A stretch of 34,921 bases of DNA from Providencia sneebia DSM 19967 (GCF_000314895.2 NZ_CM001773.1:1531690-1566610); one strand, 5' to 3'; shown: positions 17,894 through 26,751, counted from the stretch's first letter. The notes: generated by a model from the sequence alone, not told the origin. Translations and numbers: made by a program.

Positions 17894-18802
17894 TTACAAC
17901 AAACGAACTGTCTCTTCAATGGCTTGCAATAATAGTTGTCGATCATGGCGATACGGTATGTCATCAGCTTCCAAAACCCGTTGAGTGACTAATCGGTCAT
18001 GAATAATTGCAGTAACATTTGTTCTTGGTCCAACAATAACAGCATTAATTTTTTTACAGCCGATATGCTGTTCCATCATGATCAGTTTTTCTGGTAAATT
18101 CAGATTGGCAGCAGGCGAGCCAACTTCTTTACCGAGATTGCCGATATAAATCATTGGCGCTTTACATTCACGTAAAGCATTGGTTATTTCATCTAATAAT
18201 AATAAAGGCATTAAACTGGTAAAAAAGCTGCCGGGTCCAATTAAAATTAAATTAGATTGATGGATAGCAGTTATGGCTTCTGCTGTAGCTTTCACTTTCG
18301 GATATAGATGCAACTCTTTTGGTAACTCTTTTAGGGCATCAACATTGACCTCGCCATAAACTTCATTTCCCATATCATCAATTGCCATAAGGTCAACCGG
18401 AGATTCCGACATGGGGATCAACTGTGCATCTACTTTCAACATATTGCGAATTAAATTAATCGCTTCAAGTGGGCGAACACTGAGATGATCTAATGATTTA
18501 AGCATTAAATTCCCTAAGTTATGCCCAGATAGCTCACCATTTCCGCTAAAGCGGTATTCAAACATTGCCGAGGCGATAGACGGCTCGGTTATGAGTTGAT
18601 TTAAGCAGTTGCGCATATCTCCCCATGCTATCCCACCTTCAGAACGACGAATACGCCCAGTAGAACCGCCATTGTCTGTTGTGGTGACAATTCCGGTTAA
18701 CCGAGAACCTAAAGACGAAAGTGATGACATCACGCGACCCAGACCATGTCCTCCGCCAAGAGCGACAACCTGCCCAAAATCATTCAGACGACTATTTGGC
18801 AT
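17894..18802 (-). CDS. yvcK: YvcK/CofD-like gluconeogenesis factor (YbhK)
   Basis: A 302-residue cytoplasmic protein matching E. coli YbhK (302 residues). It opens with [20 protein letters not shown], the Rossmann-like nucleotide-binding loop, followed by [14 protein letters not shown] and [10 protein letters not shown], hallmarks of the YvcK branch of the CofD-like family. In Bacillus, YvcK binds UDP-sugars and is needed for growth on gluconeogenic carbon and for normal cell shape; the enterobacterial role is not settled. The ATG at 18802 has AGGAA five bases upstream and matches the family start; a frame extending to 18895 has no Shine-Dalgarno or homology. It is convergent with uvrB, as in E. 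coli. Confidence 0.93.
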   Translation of the reverse strand: MPNSRLNDFGQVVALGGGHGLGRVMSSLSSLGSRLTGIVTTTDNGGSTGRIRRSEGGIAWGDMRNCLNQLITEPSIASAMFEYRFSGNGELSGHNLGNLMLKSLDHLSVRPLEAINLIRNMLKVDAQLIPMSESPVDLMAIDDMGNEVYGEVNVDALKELPKELHLYPKVKATAEAITAIHQSNLILIGPGSFFTSLMPLLLLDEITNALRECKAPMIYIGNLGKEVGSPAANLNLPEKLIMMEQHIGCKKINAVIVGPRTNVTAIIHDRLVTQRVLEADDIPYRHDRQLLLQAIEETVRLL

Positions 18803-18993
18803 AGTGTTCCTATATTTGTAATTTTTAGCGCCGTGATTATTATACATAAAAAAAATTTTTAAGTGACATGGCATATCTAGCTGATTCGGCATCAATCAGT
18901 GAGCCGAGTCAATTAATGATTCAATATTTCCAGCTTATTGAATTTCGAGTATCTATTTTATGAGTGAGCTAAAAATAGACGCTTATATAATGC

Positions 18994-19971
18994 TCAATCA
19001 ATAGTGATGCCATTTTTATAAGCAACAATATCAGCCATGATAGCTAAAGCGATTTCAGGCGGTGTTTTACTGCCAATCGGAATACCAATTGGTGCATGGA
19101 TCCGCTCCCACTCTTCAAGTGACATACCAACGGTTTCCACAAGGCGTTCACGACGTCGGCTGCTTGTTCTTTTTGAACCCATTGCACCAATATAAAATGC
19201 AGGTGTATTAACAGCCTCCATCAGCGTAAGATCATCAATGCGTGGATCATGGGTGAGCGAAACAATAGCAGTATTTACTGTACAATTTTGTTCTTCTAAA
19301 TAGCGGGCAGGAAATAGCGGTATCAGCTGAACTTGCGGTGGAATTTGTCCTGTAAAGCGTGCCAATTCATCTTCTCTATGTTCACAAATAATGACTTCAA
19401 AACCTAAAGTGAGTGCAAAGTTAGCACAATAAACACCAACATTTGAAATTCCTGCAATGATAAGGCGTGGTGGCGCTGCAATATAAAGTTGGATCATGTT
19501 TTCTTGGCGTTCATATTGTACAAACGATTTATTTTGGTTTTCAGGAACCTGGCTAATTTCGCCATTAAACGGTAATGTGACTTGTTTAATCACTGCCGTA
19601 TAGCCCAATAATGCGGCTTCAATAGCGAGAAGATAATTAAGCGAACGTTGCTCATAAGGCAAATACTCAATTAAAACATCTAAGCTGCCGTCACACGGTA
19701 AATTGACCCTAGCTTCTAAGCCGCCTTGGCCATAACGAATAACTTGACTGTCATTAAGATAATGGCCTTCTTTTATGCGCTGTATAAAATCTTCTTCAAT
19801 ACATCCACCGGAAAGGGAACCAACATATTGCCCGTCACTTTTAGCGACCAAAAGAGAGCCGGGACTGCGTGGTGATGAACCATAAGTACTTAGTACAGTA
19901 CACAACCAAATAGGTTCTTTTTTGACCCAATTAATGGCTTGAGTAATAACAGCGACATCTTCACGTAGCAT
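18994..19971 (-). CDS. xdhC: XdhC/PaoD-type molybdenum hydroxylase maturation factor
   Basis: A 325-residue cytoplasmic protein of the XdhC/CoxI family. The N-terminal XdhC domain has LSTYGSSPRSPGSLLV and the conserved SGGCIEEDF with its cysteine; the C-terminal Rossmann domain starts PRLIIAGISNVGVYCA and includes SLTHDPRIDDL and YIGAMGSKRT. Family members bind the molybdenum cofactor, help add its terminal sulphido ligand and insert it into hydroxylases; E. coli PaoD does this for PaoABC. It diverges from the molybdenum hydroxylase operon across 755 bases, so that enzyme is its likely client. GGAAAC precedes the ATG. Family assignment is firm; the client is inferred from position. Confidence 0.87.
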   Translation of the reverse strand: MLREDVAVITQAINWVKKEPIWLCTVLSTYGSSPRSPGSLLVAKSDGQYVGSLSGGCIEEDFIQRIKEGHYLNDSQVIRYGQGGLEARVNLPCDGSLDVLIEYLPYEQRSLNYLLAIEAALLGYTAVIKQVTLPFNGEISQVPENQNKSFVQYERQENMIQLYIAAPPRLIIAGISNVGVYCANFALTLGFEVIICEHREDELARFTGQIPPQVQLIPLFPARYLEEQNCTVNTAIVSLTHDPRIDDLTLMEAVNTPAFYIGAMGSKRTSSRRRERLVETVGMSLEEWERIHAPIGIPIGSKTPPEIALAIMADIVAYKNGITID

Positions 19972-20337
19972 TTTTGTTTCCTATTCCACGCTCTAATAGA
20001 TAATCATCATAAATTGGCGTGAATTTTATTATTTATATTCGTTATTTCCAAAAATTGATCGTTGCTCAATAAGGTACAAGTAACATAAGTTATTTAAAGC
20101 GAGATTGTCGGCAATTATAAATAAACTTACTTTAATTTCTGGGCTAAATTAATTTAGAGATAAAGATCATAATTAATTTATTATTACATGCAATACCTAT
20201 TATCAAATAGGATTAAAGCATCAATATTGCTTCATTTCCTTTAGCTATTAATGCGGTTTTATTTATTATTACATTTTTAATTAATCCAAAAACAATGAGC
20301 AATTTTTGATTAGTTAATTTTTGTTTATAATGTTAAG

Positions 20338-20356
20338 GATAAAGAAAATCATTCTC
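20338..20356. promoter_or_regulatory. Fur-box-like site
   Basis: GATAAAGAAAATCATTCTC matches 16 of 19 positions of the Fur consensus GATAATGATAATCATTATC. It lies about midway in the divergent region, some 370 bases from each start. Iron control would make sense for an enzyme with two [2Fe-2S] clusters and three haems, but the distance to either gene is large and AT-rich DNA favours chance matches. Confidence 0.45.
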
Positions 20357-20515
20357 ATTCACTTTATTTTTGTAAATATATCATTATGTATCAATTTGTT
20401 ATTGAACTCACTATTTTGAAAATATATGACAGGAAATATGAGTGAATACTCAGATTAATATGCCAATATATTTATCATCGAATATCCATTATTAATATAA
20501 TTTGTTATCATACAA

Positions 20516-20545
20516 AGGTATTTTTTGTTCAAACAATAAATACCT
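20516..20545. repeat. Inverted repeat upstream of the molybdenum hydroxylase operon
   Basis: AGGTATTT and AAATACCT are perfect 8-base arms, and inside them TTGT and ACAA also pair, with one T-T mismatch between. No T-run follows. It lies about 180 bases upstream of the large-subunit ATG and could be an operator or a leader hairpin. Confidence 0.45.
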
Positions 20546-20726
20546 GTACCTAATTGACTTGTGGTTTGTGAATAAAGAGATATGTGTAGTACTTATCTAT
20601 TTTAACTATCCTTATTAAGATGAAAATATAATTTCTATTTTATGATTAATTAATATACATATTAGTCCTGATAGCTAAAAACTAGATATTGAAATAATAA
20701 AAATGAATAAATAGAAGGCTAAATTT

Positions 20727-23522
20727 ATGAGCAAAAGCAATGTTGGCCTCTCTCGCAGACACTTTTTAAAGTGTGCTGTTGTAGCGGGGATTTCTGTATA
20801 TTTAGCACCTTTGTATAGCCGTGCTTTTGATGTGTTATTTGAAGAAAAAATTCTTCAATCGCCTGATTGGAACCCTTTAGATAAACGCATCAAATTCCGT
20901 ATTGATGGTTATGCAAAAGTACAAGGCGAAAAAGTATTTGCACGCGATATTCGAGCAAGAGATATACCACACTGGCCAAAGAAACAAGGTCATGCTTTTT
21001 TACTGCGCGTTACCCAAGCAGATAAAATTTATCAAGGTTTTGATCTGAGCCTGCTCAAAGATGGCTTAATGCCTGATCGTATTGTTACAGCAGCGGATTT
21101 AGAAAAAGATGGTGTTGAATTTCCAGCGTTTTATGGTAACGACATGTTATTACCGACAGGGAAAACACCAGCTTATTTAGGTCAAGCCGTTGCCTTATTA
21201 ATTTACCATGATTTCGCAAGATTCAACTTTGCCAAAGAAACCTTAAAATTCAGAGATGATATTTTCCAATATGGTGAATATACAGGGCCATTACAGCGTG
21301 ATCCTTGGGGAAGTTACCGCGGTGTGCGTATTGGTGGAGAAACACCTTTCTCACCAGATGTCTTTTCAAGCATGAAAGATATGCCAATTTCACCAATTGG
21401 CATGAAAAAACACCTTCCAGTCTGGCCAGAGGGTAGAGAAGGCGGTAAATTAGACCAAGAAGGAATGTATTATGCAGATCAACTTGCAAAACAGTTGGCT
21501 AATCCGCCTGAAGATTGGCTGGTGATTAAGCGTAACTACTATTCTCAATCCATTGATACATCAGCATTAGAACCTGATAATGCTAACGGCTGGTATGATC
21601 CAGAAACAGAATCATTCCACCTTGTGATACCTACGCAATCACCACAAGAAGTCTCGGCATCACTGCCGGGAATGTTGGCAAAATCTAACTTCCCAATTAA
21701 GCGTATTTTCTTGCATCCTTGCTTCACCGTAGGTTATGGATCAAAAGATCATAGCCCATTCCCATATTATGGTGCCATGGCGACATTATATGGTGATGGC
21801 GTGCCAATTCGCTTAGCAAATGACCGTTATGAACAATTTCAATCCACACTCAAACGCCATGCTTTTGATATGGATTACACGCTGGCGGTTAATAAGAAAA
21901 CGCATAAAATTGAAGCATTATCAGCAACCTATATTGGTGATGGTGGGGGGCGCTCTAACTTTACCCCTTCAGTTGTGATGGTGGGTGCGACCGGAGCGCA
22001 AGGCGTCTATTATATTCCTCGTAGTGATTTATCCGCTGTTGGTATTGCTTCTCGTGCGGTTGATGCGGGTTCCGCACGTGGTTACGGTACATTACAGGCA
22101 ATGTCTGCAATGGATATGATTATGGATGAAGCGGCTCAATTACTGAAAGCAGACCCTATTGAATTTCGCCGGACAAACCTGATGCAATCTGGTATGAAAA
22201 ATACCCAAGGCGCTATTCCGGGGGGAGCTATCCGTGCTGATGAAGTGTTGACTCGTTGCTCAGAACACCCAATGTGGGCAGATAGAGCAAAGCGCAAGGC
22301 TGAATATGAATCAGCAAATGTTGGTAAGCGTTTTGGTACAGGTATTGCCTGTGTTCAGAAAGATTTCGGCACTGGAGATGAAGCCTCTTTTGCTCGCGTA
22401 GAACTGACTCGTGAAGGCAAAATTGCTTTATTCCATAGTGGCGCTGAAATCGGGACAGGAATGTCTACTTCTCAAGCCGTACTTTGTGCAAAATGGTTAG
22501 GAAAACCGTCGGAAGAAAACCATTTTTCTGTCATTGACTGGTCAGTTTTACCAATGGTGACAAGTGGCAACCCATTTGCAATGGCTCAAGAAGAGCAAGA
22601 TAAATTAGCGGAAAATCCACTTTGGACACCGAATTATTGCTCGCCAGCTAGTGCAAGTAACTCCGCTTATTTCTTTAGCCACAGTACCGAAGAAGCCGCT
22701 CGCTTAGTTTTTGAATATGGCCTTTGGCCTGCGGCAATGTCTATTTGGCAAGAAGGTATTGGTGGAGGGCAAGCTGCACCATTAGTCGTTCGTCGTGAAG
22801 ATGCACGCTGGGTTGATGGTGGGTTAACTGCTGATGGATTAGAAGTTTTATCTCTATCACGTCTAGTAACGCGCACTTATGAAATGGGCGGATTAACAGG
22901 CGCTGTTTGCCATGTATTCAACCGTTGGCAGTGGGCAGAATCTGATTTCCATATTCAAGGTAAAACTCGTCGTTTACCTGTTGATGGCCTTGCTCTACGT
23001 TTTGCAGATAAAGATTATCAAGTATGGGATCGCGAAAAAGCCTATTTCCCAGAGACGCGCCGTTCGAATGCAGGTGTAACTTATTATAGTGCTGTGGCAA
23101 CTATTGTTGAATTGGCTATTGAAGAAGCAACCGGAAAGGTCGATTTACTTGATCACCATAGTGTTGTTGAATGCGGTAACTTAATTGTTCCTCAACTTGT
23201 TTCAGGACAAATTCAGGGTGGGTTAGCCATGGGGATTGGCCATGCGCTACATGAATATTTACCTCTTTATGAAGATGGTCCAGGTAATGGTACATGGAAT
23301 TTCAACCGTTACCATTTACCTCTTGCAAAAGATGTTGCGGTTTGGAAACAGACCAGCGAAGTATTGCCGGGATTATCTGATACTGATCCACCGAAAGGTG
23401 TTGCTGAAGTCGTTATGATCCCTGTGGTTTCGGCCATTGTAAATGCAATTGCAGATGCAACTGGACACCATTTCCAACGCTTACCCGTCCGTTCTGAAGA
23501 CATTCTTGAGGTATTATCATGA
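20727..23522 (+). CDS. Periplasmic molybdopterin-binding subunit of an aldehyde/N-heterocycle oxidoreductase (IorB-like)
   Basis: A 931-residue catalytic subunit of the xanthine dehydrogenase superfamily. Residues 9-15 (SRRHFLK) form a twin-arginine signal followed by a hydrophobic stretch, so the folded enzyme is exported to the periplasm. Cofactor-binding segments visible are GGGRSNFTP, GSARGYGTLQAM, GAEIGTGMSTSQA and the C-terminal PKGVAEV, whose glutamate (about residue 894) is the catalytic base position, usually GVGE. The protein is longer than typical IorB subunits (about 730-770). GAAGG precedes the ATG. The stop overlaps the next gene (ATGA). Relatives oxidise aldehydes, isoquinoline or nicotinate; the substrate here is unknown. 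Confidence 0.88.
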   Translation: MSKSNVGLSRRHFLKCAVVAGISVYLAPLYSRAFDVLFEEKILQSPDWNPLDKRIKFRIDGYAKVQGEKVFARDIRARDIPHWPKKQGHAFLLRVTQADKIYQGFDLSLLKDGLMPDRIVTAADLEKDGVEFPAFYGNDMLLPTGKTPAYLGQAVALLIYHDFARFNFAKETLKFRDDIFQYGEYTGPLQRDPWGSYRGVRIGGETPFSPDVFSSMKDMPISPIGMKKHLPVWPEGREGGKLDQEGMYYADQLAKQLANPPEDWLVIKRNYYSQSIDTSALEPDNANGWYDPETESFHLVIPTQSPQEVSASLPGMLAKSNFPIKRIFLHPCFTVGYGSKDHSPFPYYGAMATLYGDGVPIRLANDRYEQFQSTLKRHAFDMDYTLAVNKKTHKIEALSATYIGDGGGRSNFTPSVVMVGATGAQGVYYIPRSDLSAVGIASRAVDAGSARGYGTLQAMSAMDMIMDEAAQLLKADPIEFRRTNLMQSGMKNTQGAIPGGAIRADEVLTRCSEHPMWADRAKRKAEYESANVGKRFGTGIACVQKDFGTGDEASFARVELTREGKIALFHSGAEIGTGMSTSQAVLCAKWLGKPSEENHFSVIDWSVLPMVTSGNPFAMAQEEQDKLAENPLWTPNYCSPASASNSAYFFSHSTEEAARLVFEYGLWPAAMSIWQEGIGGGQAAPLVVRREDARWVDGGLTADGLEVLSLSRLVTRTYEMGGLTGAVCHVFNRWQWAESDFHIQGKTRRLPVDGLALRFADKDYQVWDREKAYFPETRRSNAGVTYYSAVATIVELAIEEATGKVDLLDHHSVVECGNLIVPQLVSGQIQGGLAMGIGHALHEYLPLYEDGPGNGTWNFNRYHLPLAKDVAVWKQTSEVLPGLSDTDPPKGVAEVVMIPVVSAIVNAIADATGHHFQRLPVRSEDILEVLS

Positions 23523-24070
23523 GCCTAAATTTCTTACCACTCACTTTAACAATTAATGGCCAACAGTACGGACCAATGGATGTGCCAGAAGGTTTAATGA
23601 TGATTGACTTTCTGCATGAATATGTTGATTTAACGGGCTCTCGCTTAGGATGTGGTCAAGGTATTTGCCATGCTTGTGTTGTTATTTTGGATAATCCATC
23701 AGGCACGAGCGAAGAAATTCGTACTTGTATTACGGGCGCACATTTTTTCAATAATAAATCAATTCGTACTATTGAAGGGGCTGCAACAAAAGAAAAAGAT
23801 GGCGAAGTTAAGTTATCACCCGTGCAACAAGCCTTTATTGAACACTTTAGCTTCCAGTGTGGTTATTGCACACCTGGCTTTGTAAATGCTGCCACTATCT
23901 TTATTGAAGAGCTGCAACGTCATCCAATTGAAAGAGCGGAACTTGAAGGTGCAATAGAGAAAGCCCTGAATAATCATATTTGCCGTTGTACTGGTTATGT
24001 TCGTTATTATGAAGCTGTGCGTGATGTTGCACTTAACACTCCGGGAGCAGTTAAAGGGGGTGAGAAATGA
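23519..24070 (+). CDS. Two-[2Fe-2S] cluster subunit of the molybdenum hydroxylase (IorA-like)
   Basis: A 183-residue electron-transfer subunit. The N-terminal plant-ferredoxin-type domain binds one [2Fe-2S] cluster through C45, C50, C53 and C70 (CGQGICHAC). The helical second domain binds the other through C114, C117, C155 and C157 (CGYCTPG and CRCTG). All eight ligands are present. It has no signal peptide, so it must leave the cell bound to the Tat-exported large subunit, as is known for this family. It overlaps both neighbours by four bases (ATGA), indicating tight translational coupling. Electrons should pass from the molybdenum centre through these clusters to the cytochrome. Confidence 0.94.
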   Translation: MSLNFLPLTLTINGQQYGPMDVPEGLMMIDFLHEYVDLTGSRLGCGQGICHACVVILDNPSGTSEEIRTCITGAHFFNNKSIRTIEGAATKEKDGEVKLSPVQQAFIEHFSFQCGYCTPGFVNAATIFIEELQRHPIERAELEGAIEKALNNHICRCTGYVRYYEAVRDVALNTPGAVKGGEK

Positions 24071-25305
24071 TCAAAAAAATTATCTTGTGGCTTATTGTGA
24101 TCATTGTTGTGGTCTGGGCTGCACTATTTTGGTATGAAAGTCGCAAGCCGGATGGACCTGTCCAAAAAGTCACCGCCTCAGACCAAGAAATTGAGCGCGG
24201 GCGTTATCTCACGCTTGCTGGTGATTGTGCTGCTTGTCATACCGCGTCTGATGGAGCACCAATGGCAGGAGGTTATCCTGTCGATACACCTTTTGGTACC
24301 ATATACAGTAGCAATATAACGCCATCAGCTGATTTTGGGATTGGTCGTTGGACTAAAGATGATTTCTATCGTGCGGTAACAGAAGGGATCTCGCCACCTA
24401 GCCGTAATCTTTATCCTGCAATGCCTTATACGTCTTATAAAGGCTTAACTCGCGAAGATTCAGATGCAATTTATAGCTATTTGATGAGTCGTCCTGCGGT
24501 TGATGTTGCACCTCCAGCCAATACGTTACCATTTCCCCTAAATCAACGTATGGCAATGATGGGCTGGAACCTACTATTTTTTAGTGATAAACCTTTACCT
24601 GATAGCTCACAAGGTAGTTCACCAGATTGGTTAAGAGGTCGTTATTTAGTCAATGTGTTAGAACACTGTGCTGAATGTCATACACCTCGCGGCATGATGG
24701 GGCAGATGGATTTGGATAATATTATGAAAGGGGGTTCATTGGGTAAATTTAATGCGCCTGATATTACACCTGACGCGCTGGCAGCAAGAGGATGGACTAC
24801 TGAGGATTTACATCAGTTCTTTATGACAGGTATTGCACCGCAAGGTTCAGCTTATAGTGACATGCATCCGGTGATTTATCTTAGCTCTCAACACTTGACC
24901 TCAGAAGATAATAAAGCCATTGCAACTTATCTGCTGGGGGATAATCCACCTGCGGCAGTACCTGCAAAAGTGGCTACAGGGAATGCACAAGGGCGACAAA
25001 TTTACCTTGAAACCTGTTCTGGATGTCACGCTTATGATGGCGCAGGTAAACCGCATGTTGCTGTTGCGATGAAAGGCAATTCAACATTGCGTGATACTGA
25101 TAGCTCGAATTTGATTACTGTTATTTTAGAAGGGCTACCTGAGCAACAATTCCCAAATAATGAGAGCATGCAAAGCATGCCTGGGTTTGCGGGTAAACTT
25201 GATGATCAGCAAATTTCGAATTTAGTTAATTTCTTGCGTGTTGAGTGGGGCGGCCAGCCTGCTGATGTAATACCTGAAGAGATAAAAGCACATCGTGATA
25301 AGTAA
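24067..25305 (+). CDS. Membrane-anchored triheme cytochrome c subunit
   Basis: A 412-residue protein with an N-terminal membrane helix (residues 4-23) that lacks an obvious cleavage site, then three cytochrome c domains. The haem motifs are CAACH (54-58), CAECH (201-205) and CSGCH (317-321), so three covalent haems are expected, each domain followed by a likely methionine ligand. The domain pattern matches the cytochrome subunits of alcohol and aldehyde dehydrogenases of acetic acid bacteria, which pass electrons to ubiquinone. Enteric bacteria lack cytochrome c oxidases, so quinone reduction is the plausible exit here too. It ends the operon, followed by a strong terminator. No FAD subunit is encoded. 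Confidence 0.92.
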   Translation: MIKKIILWLIVIIVVVWAALFWYESRKPDGPVQKVTASDQEIERGRYLTLAGDCAACHTASDGAPMAGGYPVDTPFGTIYSSNITPSADFGIGRWTKDDFYRAVTEGISPPSRNLYPAMPYTSYKGLTREDSDAIYSYLMSRPAVDVAPPANTLPFPLNQRMAMMGWNLLFFSDKPLPDSSQGSSPDWLRGRYLVNVLEHCAECHTPRGMMGQMDLDNIMKGGSLGKFNAPDITPDALAARGWTTEDLHQFFMTGIAPQGSAYSDMHPVIYLSSQHLTSEDNKAIATYLLGDNPPAAVPAKVATGNAQGRQIYLETCSGCHAYDGAGKPHVAVAMKGNSTLRDTDSSNLITVILEGLPEQQFPNNESMQSMPGFAGKLDDQQISNLVNFLRVEWGGQPADVIPEEIKAHRDK

Positions 25306-25322
25306 AAAAACTTAATTATCAT

Positions 25323-25359
25323 GGCGACTTAATCCTTAAAAATTAAGTCGCCTTTTTTT
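25323..25359 (+). terminator. Rho-independent terminator of the molybdenum hydroxylase operon
   Basis: GGCGACTTAA and TTAAGTCGCC form a perfect ten-base stem with a ten-base loop, followed by seven T residues. It starts 17 bases after the cytochrome stop and separates this operon from the moa operon. Confidence 0.95.
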
Positions 25360-25515
25360 GCATGTAATTTAAATAGCTTACTTATTAATCAATATCAATA
25401 TTTAGCATAGGATCTTTGCATCAGTTTTATCAGAAGATTGGTAATTTTATTGTGGTTTATCAATAGCTATGAGAGTTTAGCTATCTCTTTTTACATATTA
25501 AAAAACAGGCTAAGT

Positions 25516-25539
25516 CGTTGTATAATATATTATATATCG
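25516..25539. promoter_or_regulatory. ModE-like molybdate-responsive operator upstream of moaA
   Basis: CGTTGTAT (25516-25523) and TATATATCG (25531-25539) are separated by seven bases. This has the same 24-base layout as the E. coli modA ModE site (CGTTATAT, seven bases, TACATAACG) with about 14 of 17 half-site bases matching. The centre is a perfect TATAATATATTATA palindrome. ModE with molybdate activates the E. coli moa operon, so an activating role upstream of the candidate promoter here fits. The motif is AT-rich, so some similarity could be chance. Confidence 0.6.
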
Positions 25540-25572
25540 TAATTCAAATTCGCTTTTCCCTTCCATTTGCGC

Positions 25573-25641
25573 TAAAATCCATTACATAAAATAGGTGATT
25601 AAAACAACTTGTTTTATGTAGTGCTATTTTTACTGCACTAC
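25573..25641 (+). promoter_or_regulatory. Candidate moa promoter -10 and leader hairpins
   Basis: TAAAAT at 25573-25578 is a plausible -10 box; the -35 position is poor, which suits activation by ModE bound just upstream. The expected transcript would then start with two overlapping inverted repeats, TACATAAAA/TTTTATGTA (25583-25591 and 25612-25620) and GTAGTGC/GCACTAC (25618-25624 and 25635-25641), directly before the riboswitch. They share three bases and so cannot both form completely. Confidence 0.4.
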
Positions 25642-25647
25642 TTTCAT

Positions 25648-25767
25648 AAAACTCCTAGCCTTAGCATCTAAGTTCATTATAAATGGATATGATCCTTTGG
25701 CCGTGGCCTTAGAGCCACCAGGGTGCGAGATAGAAATGTCTGCATCTCCCGTATTTGGAAAGGTGTC
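25648..25767 (+). ncRNA. Moco riboswitch (molybdenum cofactor RNA motif)
   Basis: The moaA leader carries the conserved blocks of the Moco RNA motif as I remember them: CTCCTAGCC near the 5' side, a GGCCGTGGCC and AGAGCCACC stem region, then the near-invariant GGTGCGAGATAGAAATGTC, TGCATCTCCCGT and TTTGGAAAGGTGT ending just before the ATG. The AGGTG Shine-Dalgarno of moaA lies within the last conserved block. In E. coli this element lowers moaABCDE expression when Moco is plentiful. Boundaries are approximate. A misleading in-frame ATG at 25723 lies inside it. Confidence 0.9.
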
Positions 25768-25770
25768 ATT

Positions 25771-26751
25771 ATGCAGCAGCTTGTTGATCAATTTGCGCGA
25801 AAATTTTACTATCTTCGTCTATCCATTACTGATGTTTGCAACTTTCGTTGCACCTATTGCCTTCCTAATGGTTATAAACCCAGTGGCCGTCATGAATTCC
25901 TCTCATTGAGCGAAATTCAGCGTGTGAGCCGCGCTTTTGCTGAATTAGGTACAGAAAAAGTTCGCATTACAGGTGGTGAACCCACAATGCGTAAAGATTT
26001 TGTCGATATTATTTCAGCCATCCATGAAAATGATGCAATCAAGAATATTGCTGTAACGACTAATGGCTATCGCATGGCGCGAGATGTGCAATTGTGGAAA
26101 GATGCCGGATTAAATGCCATTAACGTGAGTATGGATAGTTTAGATCCTCGTCAATTTGCCGCTATCACTGGTCAGGATAAATTCTTTCAAGTGATGCAAG
26201 GCATTGATGCAGCTTTTGAAGCAGGATTTGAAAAAATTAAAGTTAATGCAGTATTAATGAAAAATGTTAATGATATTGCATTGAAATCATTCTTAAATTG
26301 GATCAAACATCGACCAATTCAACTGCGCTTTATTGAATTGATGGAAACGGGGGAAGGCAGTGATCTTTTCCATCGTTACCATATTTCTGGTGAAACCATT
26401 CGCACACGTTTGATTAATGAAGGCTGGTATCTCGTTGCTCGCTCACGTAGTGATGGGCCTGCACAAGTTTTCCGTCACCCTGATTATCAAGGTGAAATTG
26501 GTCTTATCATGCCTTATGAAAAAGATTTTTGCCAAAGTTGTAATCGCCTTAGAGTGTCTTCTTTAGGTAATTTGCATTTATGCTTATTTGGTGAAAACGG
26601 CATTCCATTACGTGATTTATTAGCAGACGATAATCAGAACGAAGCGCTTAAATCACGCATTCAAAGTGGCTTGCAATATAAGCGCGAAACCCATTTCTTA
26701 CATATGGGCGATAGCGGTATTACGCCAAATTTATCCGTTATCGGCGGCTAA
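25771..26751 (+). CDS. moaA: GTP 3',8-cyclase
   Basis: MoaA is the radical-SAM enzyme that rearranges GTP to 3',8-cyclo-7,8-dihydro-GTP, the first step of molybdopterin synthesis. With the ATG at 25771 the protein has 326 residues (E. coli 329) and aligns from its start ([20 protein letters not shown]). The N-terminal [4Fe-4S] cysteines are C23, C27 and C30; the C-terminal cluster is bound in [24 protein letters not shown]-type SAM residues (TGGEPTMR) and the essential C-terminal double glycine (VIGG) are present. A frame opening at 25723 would read through the riboswitch and is rejected. First gene of moaACDE. Confidence 0.97.
   Translation: MQQLVDQFARKFYYLRLSITDVCNFRCTYCLPNGYKPSGRHEFLSLSEIQRVSRAFAELGTEKVRITGGEPTMRKDFVDIISAIHENDAIKNIAVTTNGYRMARDVQLWKDAGLNAINVSMDSLDPRQFAAITGQDKFFQVMQGIDAAFEAGFEKIKVNAVLMKNVNDIALKSFLNWIKHRPIQLRFIELMETGEGSDLFHRYHISGETIRTRLINEGWYLVARSRSDGPAQVFRHPDYQGEIGLIMPYEKDFCQSCNRLRVSSLGNLHLCLFGENGIPLRDLLADDNQNEALKSRIQSGLQYKRETHFLHMGDSGITPNLSVIGG

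Larger units (their letters stand above)
19972..20726. other. Divergent regulatory region of xdhC and the molybdenum hydroxylase operon
   Basis: No gene of credible size on either strand. The stretch is AT-rich and holds a Fur-like 19-mer (20338-20356) and a hairpin-forming repeat (20516-20545). There are also two tiny reading frames: MSEYSD (20438-20458, after AGGAA) and MNK (20703-20714, ending just before the large-subunit Shine-Dalgarno). Its length and dyads suggest complex control of both divergent units. Confidence 0.5.

Noticed and set aside
25385..25398. FNR-like site TTAAT-N4-ATCAA upstream of the moa operon
   Set aside because: Nine of ten half-site bases match, but it lies about 190 bases upstream of the candidate promoter and the DNA is AT-rich.
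25463..25484. Inverted repeat ATAGCTA/TAGCTAT followed by CTCTTTTT
   Set aside because: Could be a second terminator, but a far stronger one already lies at 25323-25359 and no gene ends here.
25723..25770. Upstream moaA start extending the protein by 16 residues
   Set aside because: It would translate conserved riboswitch sequence, and the ATG at 25771 matches the family N-terminus and follows AGGTG.
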